Origin: Christensenellaceae bacterium | GTDB taxonomy: Bacteria; Bacillota; Clostridia; Christensenellales; Christensenellaceae | Assembly (NCBI GenBank): GCA_022846035.1 | Contig: AP025580.1 | Span: forward strand, 2,704,447 to 2,768,446 | Length of the DNA stretch: 64,000 bases | Reading direction: 5' to 3' | Shown here: one piece after another, positions 36,026-43,495 of the stretch | Position numbering within the stretch: position 1 is the first letter of the stretch | Layout of the letters: each line of letters begins with the position of its first letter | Notes under the pieces: generated by a model | What the model saw: only the letters and a program-made list of their open reading frames with translations | Database searches by the model: none | What the model was told of the DNA's origin: nothing | Translations under genes and position numbers: made by a program

Positions 36026-36520
36026 CTAAACTCTTTTGAATATCGTCCTTTGGTAACGCTTCAGCAAGAACCAAAGCGGCATGCCGATTGCGTAACACGC
36101 AACCGCCTGGCCCGCGCCCACCGTCAAAACATTGATCCAGTACGGAAACGGCGTCTGCCCCTGGGCGACCAGCACCCACGCTACCAAAAACGCGTTTAAA
36201 ATAACGCTCGGAAGCGGCAGCAGCCACTTGTTTTTTTTGCGGATCGCCCATGTGAGGGACGCCGCCGCCAATGTGGCCAGGCTGCCTACCACAATGTCCA
36301 TCAGTCCCAGGCCCACCGTATAAAGATTGGCGAGCAGGCAACCGATAAACAGTCCCGGTACTGCCGCCGGCGTAAAAAACGGCAGCACGCACAACGCTTC
36401 CGAAATACGCACCTGTATGCTCCCATAGCTGAGCGGCGCCAAAAGCAGCGTCAATGCCGCATAAATCGCCGCAATCAGGCTTGCCTCGCACAGGTAGCGT
36501 ACCTTTGATACTTTCTGCAT
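36026..36520 (-). CDS. queT: QueT-type ECF S component for queuosine precursor
   Basis: A 164-residue membrane protein of the QueT family, the substrate-binding S component that imports preQ0/preQ1-type precursors with a shared EcfAAT module. The signature is IAAIYAALTLLLAPLSYGSIQVRISEALCVLPFFTPAAVPGLFIGCLLANL, with about six spans. The MQKVSK start has GGGGAAAG upstream. The leader shows a TATACT promoter, but no preQ1 riboswitch that I can recognise. It lies directly upstream of the LOG gene on the same strand, so co-transcription is likely. Confidence 0.88.
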   Translation of the reverse strand: MQKVSKVRYLCEASLIAAIYAALTLLLAPLSYGSIQVRISEALCVLPFFTPAAVPGLFIGCLLANLYTVGLGLMDIVVGSLATLAAASLTWAIRKKNKWLLPLPSVILNAFLVAWVLVAQGQTPFPYWINVLTVGAGQAVACYAIGMPLWFLLKRYQRTIFKRV

Positions 36521-36664
36521 AACTTTCCCCAATATTAAAAAAATAAATACAGTATAGTATAGCATATTTTCCGCATGAATAAAACCGCCATGCAGTTTCA
36601 AATACAGGCGGCCAGTGTTATACTATAATAGTATTGTGAAATTTATTGAAAACGGAGCTGCTAT

Positions 36665-37477
36665 ATGTTTGATTACCACATCCATTCGAACGTTTCTTTC
36701 GACGCATACGACAGCATGGTGAAATGCGCGCAGGCGGCATATGATAAAGGCCTGCAGGAGATTTGCTTTACCGATCATCATGAAATGGGCTATCCGTACG
36801 ACGAAGTCAAACCCAATTTTGATTTTGACCTTTATTTCAGCGAGCTCGAACGGGCGCGCCGCGCCGTGCCCGGGCTTACGATCCGTGCCGGCCTGGAAGC
36901 CGCGCTCATCCCCGGCTGGCTTAATAGGATTGCCGAAGATATTGCCGGGCGCGGCTTTGACTTTATCATCGCATCTCAGCATACCGTGCTGGGCAAGGAC
37001 CCTTTTTTCGGCGACCTGTTTGAGGGGCTGACGCTGCGCCGCGCGCAGGAAGCGTACCTTAGGGAAATGCGGGACGACCTTAAAAATTTCAAGGGGGACT
37101 ACTCCGTTATCGCACACATCGGCTATATCGATAAATATCTCGGCAAATGTAAGCTTTTGCCCGGCGACGCGCCTTTCCAGTACAAGGATTTTCCCGACCT
37201 GCTTGATGAAATCCTGCTAAGCGCAATTGAAGCTGGACGCGGCATCGAAGTCAATACCAGCAATTATTATATCCACGGTTACCCGACGCCCCATCCGACG
37301 ATCATCAAACGGTTTTTCGAGCTCAAGGGCGAGGTCGTGACCATCGGCAGCGACGCGCACAGCGCGGACGTCATCGGGCACAACTTTAAGGAAGCGCGCG
37401 AACTTCTGAAAAGCTGCGGCGCAAAGTACATTTGCACCTTTGAGGCCATGCAGCCAACTTTCGTGCCTATCGATTGA
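36665..37477 (+). CDS. PHP-domain histidinol-phosphatase-like protein
   Basis: A 270-residue metal-dependent phosphoesterase of the HisJ/PHP family. Metal-binding motifs are DYHIHSN at residue 3, CFTDHHEMGY near residue 34, ASQHTVLG near residue 103 and IGSDAHSADVIGHN near the C-terminus. It could dephosphorylate histidinol phosphate, but no other histidine gene is nearby, so the substrate is open. Expression is from a TATAAT promoter divergent from queT. The 149 bases before the next gene hold a GC-rich stretch with CCGCCG/CGGCGG complementarity but no clear terminator. Confidence 0.85.
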   Translation: MFDYHIHSNVSFDAYDSMVKCAQAAYDKGLQEICFTDHHEMGYPYDEVKPNFDFDLYFSELERARRAVPGLTIRAGLEAALIPGWLNRIAEDIAGRGFDFIIASQHTVLGKDPFFGDLFEGLTLRRAQEAYLREMRDDLKNFKGDYSVIAHIGYIDKYLGKCKLLPGDAPFQYKDFPDLLDEILLSAIEAGRGIEVNTSNYYIHGYPTPHPTIIKRFFELKGEVVTIGSDAHSADVIGHNFKEARELLKSCGAKYICTFEAMQPTFVPID

Positions 37478-37626
37478 CCGCCGCTCTTGTGTATTCCGCA
37501 GGAACGAGCCGGTCTTCAGGACGGCGGCGGCTGGTTTTCAGCGCCTGAAGTTTTGACTGTCCGTATTTGCGTTTATATATAGTTCATATAAAGATGATAT
37601 TATCAGATAAAAAAGGAGATTGCGGT

Positions 37627-38316
37627 ATGCCATTTTTGCTATGGTTTGACTGGACCTGGCTGATCCTCATCCCCGCGTTCATCATTACGATCTGGGCGCA
37701 GGCAAGGGTTAGCTCCGCTTATAAAAAATATTCGGAAATTCCCGCGCAAAGCGGCGTTACGGGCAGGGAGTTTGCCCAGACCATGCTGCGGCAGAATCAT
37801 ATCGACGGCGTGCAGGTGCAGGCGGTAGGAGGCCAGATGACCGACCATTTCGATCCGCGCAACAATACGGTGAGCCTTTCGGAAGGCGTGTATGGCAAGC
37901 ACAGCGTTGCCGCCGTCTCCATTGCGGCGCACGAATGCGGTCATGTGCTGCAGCGTTTCCAGAAATACGGCCCCATGCGCGTAAGAGGCGCGCTCGTGCC
38001 TGTCGTCAATATCGCGACCAGCCTTGCCTTTCCGCTGATCCTGATCGGTATCCTGTTCTCCACCATGCGGGTGCTTGTCGACATCGGCGCCTGGGTTTAT
38101 TTTGCGGTCGTGATCTTCCAGCTCATCACCCTGCCGGTGGAGTTCAACGCCTCCAAACGGGCGCTGGCCAACATCCAGGCGTCGGGCGTACTGACCGTGC
38201 AGGAACAGGGCGAGGCCAAAAAGATGCTCAATGCAGCCGCCATGACGTATGTCGCGGCGATGCTGGCGTCTTTCCTTTCTTTCCTGCGTTTGCTTGTTCT
38301 TTCGCGCAGGCGGTAA
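37627..38316 (+). CDS. YugP-type membrane zinc metalloprotease
   Basis: A 229-residue integral membrane metallopeptidase of the YugP family. The active site HECGH is at residues 102-106 (AAHECGHVLQ), in a membrane-proximal loop after the N-terminal span. Further spans follow near 128-150, 160-185 and 205-225. A conserved FDPRNNTVSLSEGVY block precedes it. Substrates are unknown. The MPFLL start has AAAGGAG, which is chosen over an upstream in-frame start with no ribosome binding site. It stands alone and ends close to the convergent DUF1294 gene without a visible terminator. Confidence 0.88.
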   Translation: MPFLLWFDWTWLILIPAFIITIWAQARVSSAYKKYSEIPAQSGVTGREFAQTMLRQNHIDGVQVQAVGGQMTDHFDPRNNTVSLSEGVYGKHSVAAVSIAAHECGHVLQRFQKYGPMRVRGALVPVVNIATSLAFPLILIGILFSTMRVLVDIGAWVYFAVVIFQLITLPVEFNASKRALANIQASGVLTVQEQGEAKKMLNAAAMTYVAAMLASFLSFLRLLVLSRRR

Positions 38317-38346
38317 ATTGAATACCAGAGGCATTTCCCTTTTGTT

Positions 38347-38616
38347 TTATAGCATATAACTTTTTACGATCAACGCGCTCCCCACCGCCCATAAAATGCA
38401 AAAGGCGGGAATGACAATGCAAAAGCTCAGGTGTTTTGTTTTATGGCGGAACGCGAGCATGCCCGCTAAAAAGCCATATGCGCCCCCAAAAGCGGAAAGC
38501 AAGAGCAACGTCTGTTCGGGGATCCGTTGTTTAGACCTTAGCGCCGCGCGTTTATCTATATAACATATTATAAAAGCGATGCTATTGACCGCAAGCATAT
38601 ATAATAAATATCCCAT
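38347..38616 (-). CDS. DUF1294 small membrane protein
   Basis: An 89-residue protein with a DUF1294 pattern: a first span (YLLYMLAVNSIAFIICYIDKR), the conserved RIPEQTLLLLSAFGGAYGFLAGMLAFRHKTKH block, and a final span. The role is unknown. The start has no ribosome binding site; a TATAAT box on this strand lies about nine bases before the ATG, so the message could be leaderless. It is divergent from the tyrosine phosphatase gene and convergent with the YugP gene. Confidence 0.82.
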   Translation of the reverse strand: MGYLLYMLAVNSIAFIICYIDKRAALRSKQRIPEQTLLLLSAFGGAYGFLAGMLAFRHKTKHLSFCIVIPAFCILWAVGSALIVKSYML

Positions 38617-38654
38617 AATGCATGTATTATAGCACGGCAAGGAGGTTTTTCGCT

Positions 38655-39386
38655 ATGAATTCCCAACCGGCAGTATCGAGGCCCCTGCCGCTTCAAGGCG
38701 CATATAATGTGCGCGACCTTGGCGGTTATCCCGCAAAAGACGGTAAGCCAACAAAGCGCAAAGCGTTTTTACGCGCCGACAGCCTTGCGGACCTGACCGC
38801 AGACGACCGCATTTTTTTGTATGATTACGGCGTGCGCCTGGTGATCGACCTTCGTTCGGAAATGGAAACGAAGCGCAATCCCGACGCCATCGATTCCCAA
38901 AGTATGGAATATTTCAACTTCCCTTTGCTGGATAACATACAGTCCACTCTTTTAAAGGGGCAGATGCCCAGAGATATGTCCGCGATGTATATCAGCCTGC
39001 TCGAAAATAGCAAAACCACGCTGGCCGCGATTTTTCGTAAGCTGGCGGGAACAGACGGATGCGCCCTGTACCATTGCACCGCCGGTAAAGACCGCACAGG
39101 TATCGTCACCATGCTGCTGTTAAAGCTTGTGGGCGTACGCGACGAAACGGTCCTCGCCGATTACAGCGCCACCGAGGAATATATGCAGCCTCTGTTCAGT
39201 AAGCAAAAACAAATGGTCGAGGCGGCGGGTATCAAGGTTCCGGATTTTGTTTTCCAGGCAAAACCCGAGTTCATGCAAAAGCTTTTGAGCTATTTAAACC
39301 AGCATTACGAAAGCGCCGAGAAATATTTGCTGCAGGCAGGACTGAGCGGCCATACGATCGGTCAATTGAAAGAAAAACTTGTATAA
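38655..39386 (+). CDS. tyrosine-protein phosphatase (PTP-like)
   Basis: A 243-residue cysteine phosphatase with the C-x5-R signature CTAGKDR at 141-147. It is preceded by YNVRDLGGYPAKDG, the typical N-terminal motif of the bacterial Y_phosphatase3 family, and VIDLRSEME. It could act on phosphotyrosine proteins or phosphoinositides. The MNSQP start has GGAGG upstream, while an in-frame start 11 codons earlier lacks one. It ends near a bidirectional terminator shared with the convergent CDGSH gene. Confidence 0.92.
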   Translation: MNSQPAVSRPLPLQGAYNVRDLGGYPAKDGKPTKRKAFLRADSLADLTADDRIFLYDYGVRLVIDLRSEMETKRNPDAIDSQSMEYFNFPLLDNIQSTLLKGQMPRDMSAMYISLLENSKTTLAAIFRKLAGTDGCALYHCTAGKDRTGIVTMLLLKLVGVRDETVLADYSATEEYMQPLFSKQKQMVEAAGIKVPDFVFQAKPEFMQKLLSYLNQHYESAEKYLLQAGLSGHTIGQLKEKLV

Positions 39387-39416
39387 AGAGGCGTTCTATA
39401 CTTCTGTCCGATAAAA

Positions 39417-39449
39417 AATAAGGCGGCTTGTCTTATAAGCCGCCTTATT
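39417..39449. terminator. bidirectional terminator
   Basis: AATAAGGCGGCTT pairs with AAGCCGCCTTATT around a 7-base loop, with T-runs on both strands, between convergent phosphatase and CDGSH genes. Confidence 0.9.
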
Positions 39450-39458
39450 TCTTCTTTT

Positions 39459-40106
39459 CTATTCATCCTCTTCCATATGCATCGCGTCGCAGAACGGTTT
39501 GTTTGCGGATTTGCCGCAACGGCAAAGCGTGACCCTGTTGCGTTTTTCATATACGCTGCCATCCTCCGCCTCGATCTCGATACCGCCCCGTACCCAAATC
39601 GGTCCTGTTTTCCCCTCCGGCTCGTCATAAATGAGGGCGATCTCTTTCTCAAATTCCGGCTCGACCCTCTTCCCATTCTCCGCAACGATCGTCAGCCTGC
39701 CGGAGGGGCAATCGCACGACTGCTGCAGGACAATGCCCAGGTTGTCCGCATCGTTAATCAGATTCCATATGCTGCCCTTAAGGTCGCAAAAACGCGCGAC
39801 CGCGCACAACTCTTCCTGGTCCAAAAGCTCCATTCCGTCGCCCTGGTAACGGATCGCCGCCTCTTCATAGGCCGTGCGCTCCGCCGTCTGCGTTCCGTCA
39901 AACCCATCCGCATGGCTGCCGTCGCAAAACGGCATGTGCTTGGATTTGCCGCAGCGGCAAAGGCGGTAGGTTCCGCCCGTCTTATATGTTTTTCCCTCGA
40001 TCCAGTGCGTGGATTCGCCTTTTTCATTGGCGCCGATTACTATATCCTTCAGGGGTACGCTGCCGCTCACTTCATAGGGTCCGTCTTTTAAAATTCTGAT
40101 CCTCAT
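39459..40106 (-). CDS. double CDGSH iron-sulfur protein
   Basis: A 215-residue protein with two CDGSH-type 2Fe-2S cluster sites, each C-x-C-x8-C-x3-H: Cys50, Cys52, Cys61, His65 and Cys195, Cys197, Cys206, His210. The second reads CDAMH instead of CDGSH. Between them is a central region with cysteines (CAVARFCDLKG...CDCPSG) that could hold a third metal or cluster. Its role is electron transfer or cluster handling, but the partner is unknown. A weak GGGTATCTT precedes the ATG. It stands alone with its own terminator. Confidence 0.9.
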   Translation of the reverse strand: MRIRILKDGPYEVSGSVPLKDIVIGANEKGESTHWIEGKTYKTGGTYRLCRCGKSKHMPFCDGSHADGFDGTQTAERTAYEEAAIRYQGDGMELLDQEELCAVARFCDLKGSIWNLINDADNLGIVLQQSCDCPSGRLTIVAENGKRVEPEFEKEIALIYDEPEGKTGPIWVRGGIEIEAEDGSVYEKRNRVTLCRCGKSANKPFCDAMHMEEDE

Positions 40107-40176
40107 TTTAAGATACCCAGCCTTATTGATTTTACCCTTTTCCTATAACACAAATACCGTCCGTGCAAACATCCGC

Positions 40177-41091
40177 TCATTTCAGCCGCAGGTCGTCTCC
40201 GTCAAAAAACAGCGTAGTACAAGCCCGCTTTGCTTCCAGCCGCGAGGAAATCCGTTCATCATAGCGTTTTTGCAGATCGTCGATGTTCGTCGCCACCACG
40301 GTGTGCAATCCGGCTTCCATACGCCGGTTCAACAAATCGAACAAATATTCGATGGATACGTTTTGCGTAATCGGCTCAGTGCCTAAATCGTCCACCAGCA
40401 GCAGCTTTGCTTTCCGCAAAAACGAAAGCGGCATTTCCTCGCCCATGCGGTGCTTAAAAAACACGTCGAAAAGCGCGGTTGCACGAATAAGGCACACGTC
40501 GATATGCATCCTTTCCGCTTCCACCGCCATGCAATTGAGCAAATACGTTTTCCCCAGTCCCGCTTTGCCGCGCAGCAGGATATTTTGTTTTATAGTCTGT
40601 GGAAATTTTTTGATATAGTCCCGACAAATGTCCGCATAAAGCTCCATCATCTGCCTTTGTGTCCTGCCGCTTTTTTGCGGCGCGCTGTTATCAAACACGC
40701 TAAAATCAAAATGATCGAAGCTTTCGCGCAGCGCGCTTACGTCAGCTGCGCCGTAAACCTTACGATAGACCTCGCGTAAAAAACAGTCGCAATACCTGCC
40801 TTTTACAATGCCCTTATCCTCGCATACGCTGCAGTCATATGCGGCGCTAAGGCCCTCTTCCTGTTCGGTCTTATGGATCGCGCGTTCTATTGCGGCGATC
40901 TGCCCGTCGAAGTCTTCCAAATCGCCCTGTAAAAAAGCGCACTCTAACTTTTTTAAAAGCAGCGTGCGTTTTTGGTTTTCCAGTTCCTGTATTTTTTTAC
41001 TGCGCGCGCGGCGGCGCTCGTTTGCATGCTTTTTCTGCGCGTGCTTGAGTTCAAAATCTGCCAACAGGTCGCCTACGGTTTTATTTACCAT
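40177..41091 (-). CDS. dnaI: DnaI/DnaC-like helicase loader ATPase
   Basis: A 304-residue AAA+ protein that loads the replicative helicase with DnaD. A four-cysteine zinc ribbon (C-x2-C-x11-C-x-C) lies near residue 90. The Walker A GKAGLGKTYLL and Walker B LLVDDLGTEP follow, with sensor ATNID and an arginine-finger ISSRLEA. The N-terminal coiled coil is Lys/Glu-rich. The MVNKTV start has GGAG upstream and is preferred over the MRNWSGY extension, which overlaps the dnaD gene. It is coupled with an 11-base overlap to the dnaD gene upstream. Confidence 0.92.
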   Translation of the reverse strand: MVNKTVGDLLADFELKHAQKKHANERRRARSKKIQELENQKRTLLLKKLECAFLQGDLEDFDGQIAAIERAIHKTEQEEGLSAAYDCSVCEDKGIVKGRYCDCFLREVYRKVYGAADVSALRESFDHFDFSVFDNSAPQKSGRTQRQMMELYADICRDYIKKFPQTIKQNILLRGKAGLGKTYLLNCMAVEAERMHIDVCLIRATALFDVFFKHRMGEEMPLSFLRKAKLLLVDDLGTEPITQNVSIEYLFDLLNRRMEAGLHTVVATNIDDLQKRYDERISSRLEAKRACTTLFFDGDDLRLK

Positions 41092-42532
41092 ATAACCGCT
41101 CCAATTCCGCATATGCGTCTATCTTCCGCTGCTCTTTCTGTTCGTCCGTGTATTCTCTCTGTTCAAAAGATTTTTTGGTTTCAGCCCCTTTAAACGCATG
41201 GCTCAGATTTTGCTTTTTTGCCTTGTCCAGCGTATCCACGCCTTCCTCCGCCCAGGCGTTCAAGACTTTCCTCATGTACGAAAGCGGATCGTTAAAAAGC
41301 GAGCTTAACTCCGCCGCATATAAAAGCACGTCATGCGACAACCCTTTCTCTTTTGTAAGATGGATATAATTTTTTCGGTCCGCGTCGCCGATCACCTTGC
41401 TCACGCCCGCGCAATCGTATACCTGCCTGATCTTGCGGTCGAGCGTATTTTGCTTGCGCAGGTGTTTCTTAATATCCTCTTCGCTTTCCAGTCCCTCTTC
41501 CGCCCATTCCTTTAAAAGATTGTCCACCGATTCAAATTTGCGGCTGCCGAGGTTTGCGGACTGCATACACGCCAGCAGGATCGTCGGCTGGGAAAACCCC
41601 GCCTGCTCCCACTCGGTATAAAATTTTTCGTAACGCGGCGTCACGTTGATGCGCGAATAATCAAGCGCCGTCAAAACTTCCTTGATTGCTTCCCTGCGGC
41701 GCGTCTGCGCCGTATAATATTCGTTTATTTTACGCGAAGACGTGATTCCCTGGTCATATAGCGACCTCAAAATTGCGTCCAGATATTTGAAAGGCTGTTC
41801 CTTGGAAAACTCCTTGTCTTTCATCACATATTCAATGGCCTCGTGGGTAAATCCCCATTTTTCCGTCCATTTATTGTATAAATCCATCTCCGTTTTGCCC
41901 GGATATTTCCCGTGCAGGCCCATCAGGCGCATCAGCTTGCTTGCGCCGCCGGATACGGCCTTGTGCTCCTCGATTTTCTGCTGTGCCTGCTCAAGCGTCC
42001 GGATACCCTCTTCGCTCCATGCTTCGGCAACCTTGTCAAGGTAGGCGACGCTCACGCGGTTGCCGCGTGTCTGCGCACAGTATTCGACCATCGCCAGCAC
42101 AACATCCTGCGGCAGTCCGAACACATCCGAATAATCATAGATACTATTCAGTTCGTTTACCGAAAGCTCGCGGCTCAATATGGCGCACAGCATGTTATTG
42201 AAATTCTGCATCTCATAAAGCGGCGCGCGCTTTTTTTTCGCCGGCAGCTCATCCTCTCCCGCCGTTTGCTCAGAGATGAAAACATACCTGGAGCCGCTTT
42301 TCGTAATCAGGCCTTTAAAGCACCAGTAATTGAGCGCCGTTTCGATCTGCTCCATCGTCAGGTGCAGTTCGTCCATCAATTCCACTTCCGATATTTGCGC
42401 GCCCTTGTTTGCGAGGTACAGAGTATACAAATACACACGCTCGTACTTATCCGGCGCGTCGCACATATATTTTTGGATAAAAACAGTAGGAACAGGCAGG
42501 AACGCCTGTTCATTCAGCATAAACTTGATCAT
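41081..42532 (-). CDS. DnaD-domain protein with four DnaD-like repeats
   Basis: A 483-residue primosome protein, an initiation partner of DnaI. It starts with a winged helix (residues 1-90) and carries four DnaD-like units at about 118-190, 195-275, 283-360 and 367-441. The unit ends share the pattern aW-x-x-E-G-[IVL]-x-[ST], e.g. AWSEEGIRT, LYDQGITS, EWAEEGLES and AWAEEGVDT. Relatives I know carry one or two. A basic tail ends in ERLYGK. AAAGGG lies before the ATG. It is translationally linked to dnaI. Confidence 0.9.
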   Translation of the reverse strand: MIKFMLNEQAFLPVPTVFIQKYMCDAPDKYERVYLYTLYLANKGAQISEVELMDELHLTMEQIETALNYWCFKGLITKSGSRYVFISEQTAGEDELPAKKKRAPLYEMQNFNNMLCAILSRELSVNELNSIYDYSDVFGLPQDVVLAMVEYCAQTRGNRVSVAYLDKVAEAWSEEGIRTLEQAQQKIEEHKAVSGGASKLMRLMGLHGKYPGKTEMDLYNKWTEKWGFTHEAIEYVMKDKEFSKEQPFKYLDAILRSLYDQGITSSRKINEYYTAQTRRREAIKEVLTALDYSRINVTPRYEKFYTEWEQAGFSQPTILLACMQSANLGSRKFESVDNLLKEWAEEGLESEEDIKKHLRKQNTLDRKIRQVYDCAGVSKVIGDADRKNYIHLTKEKGLSHDVLLYAAELSSLFNDPLSYMRKVLNAWAEEGVDTLDKAKKQNLSHAFKGAETKKSFEQREYTDEQKEQRKIDAYAELERLYGK

Positions 42533-42544
42533 ATTGGTTGCCCT

Positions 42545-43462
42545 TTAAGCTTCCCCGCCGGCTGGCGGCCTTGCCGCCAAACAGAATTTAACGACCGCTT
42601 CGTTGACCTTTTCCGGTTTTTCCTCATGTACAAAAAATCCACAATTGCGTACGGTCAATACGCTTCCGTTGACAATCGGAAGCTTCATGAATTCATTGTC
42701 GCTTCCGCCGGTAATCTTATCTTCCGACCCGACTACCACCAACATCGGACTTTTGAGCGAATGTACGTTCGCGGCTACACTGTCGTCGATAAAGTTCCCT
42801 ACGCACATTTTAGAAATCACTTTAAAATCGCGGTCCATAAGGCCGGCAGCATATTCTTTTACTACCTCGTCCGTAACCAGCGTGCGGTCAAAATAACAAT
42901 CCTCGAGCGTCGTGCGGATTGCAGATTGGTTCAACATCATCCTGCCCGCCGTACTGCCCAGCGCGGACGGCAGACCCTTGCCCCGTCCCGTGCTCGCGCC
43001 CTCGGATACCATAGGCGAAACCAGCACCAGCTTTTTGGTCCGTTTTGGGTTGTGGATCGCGAAATCCAGCACGTATACCGCGCTTTCGCCAAACGCGCAG
43101 AAATGTGCGGACGGCAGCTCCATCACATTCATGAAAGCTTCCAGGGTAAGCGCAAATTCCTCAATGCTGTAACTCATCTGCGGTTTTCCGGAAAACCCGT
43201 GGCCCGGCAGATCGATCGCATAAACGTGGAAATGGCTGCTGAGTTCCTCAAAGTTGTTCCGCCATGTATAAAGCGACTGGCCGATTCCGTGCACCAAAAT
43301 AAGCGGCTCGCCCTCGCCCGCTTCATAGTAATGCACGTTAAGGCGTACGTCCTGTACTTCCTCCTTGCCGCGATTATCGATATATGTATCGAATTCCACT
43401 TCCGCGTATTCGCCCATATGCTCTCTGTTTAAAAAATTCTTAATGCTGATCTGTTCAAACAC
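42545..43462 (-). CDS. alpha/beta hydrolase, catalytic histidine apparently missing
   Basis: A 305-residue alpha/beta-hydrolase-fold protein. The oxyanion segment LVHGIGQS is at about 57-64, the IDLPGHGFS motif at 83-91 and a nucleophile elbow FGESAVY places Ser127 (G-E-S-A-V, an irregular elbow). The position that normally reads NCGHF reads NCGFFVHEEKP: Phe276 is at the expected catalytic His. His279 could substitute, so activity is doubtful. It lies 12 bases upstream of the dnaD gene on the same strand and may be co-transcribed. The substrate is unknown. Confidence 0.88.
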   Translation of the reverse strand: MFEQISIKNFLNREHMGEYAEVEFDTYIDNRGKEEVQDVRLNVHYYEAGEGEPLILVHGIGQSLYTWRNNFEELSSHFHVYAIDLPGHGFSGKPQMSYSIEEFALTLEAFMNVMELPSAHFCAFGESAVYVLDFAIHNPKRTKKLVLVSPMVSEGASTGRGKGLPSALGSTAGRMMLNQSAIRTTLEDCYFDRTLVTDEVVKEYAAGLMDRDFKVISKMCVGNFIDDSVAANVHSLKSPMLVVVGSEDKITGGSDNEFMKLPIVNGSVLTVRNCGFFVHEEKPEKVNEAVVKFCLAARPPAGGEA

Positions 43463-43495
43463 GTTTGTTTCCCTCCAAATATCAACGGATCTTTT

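Noticed and set aside
36521..36664. PreQ1 riboswitch upstream of queT
   Set aside because: The leader has no recognisable preQ1-I stem or A-rich tail; only a promoter and a weak CCGCC/GGCGG pairing were found.
37478..37626. Structured RNA in the GC-rich gap after the PHP gene
   Set aside because: There is some CCGCCG/CGGCGG complementarity, but no convincing fold, terminator or family resemblance.
41912..43432. Long antisense open frame (506 codons) opposite the dnaD and hydrolase genes
   Set aside because: No ribosome binding site or recognisable domain, and it is opposite two well-supported genes. High-GC codon structure creates such frames.
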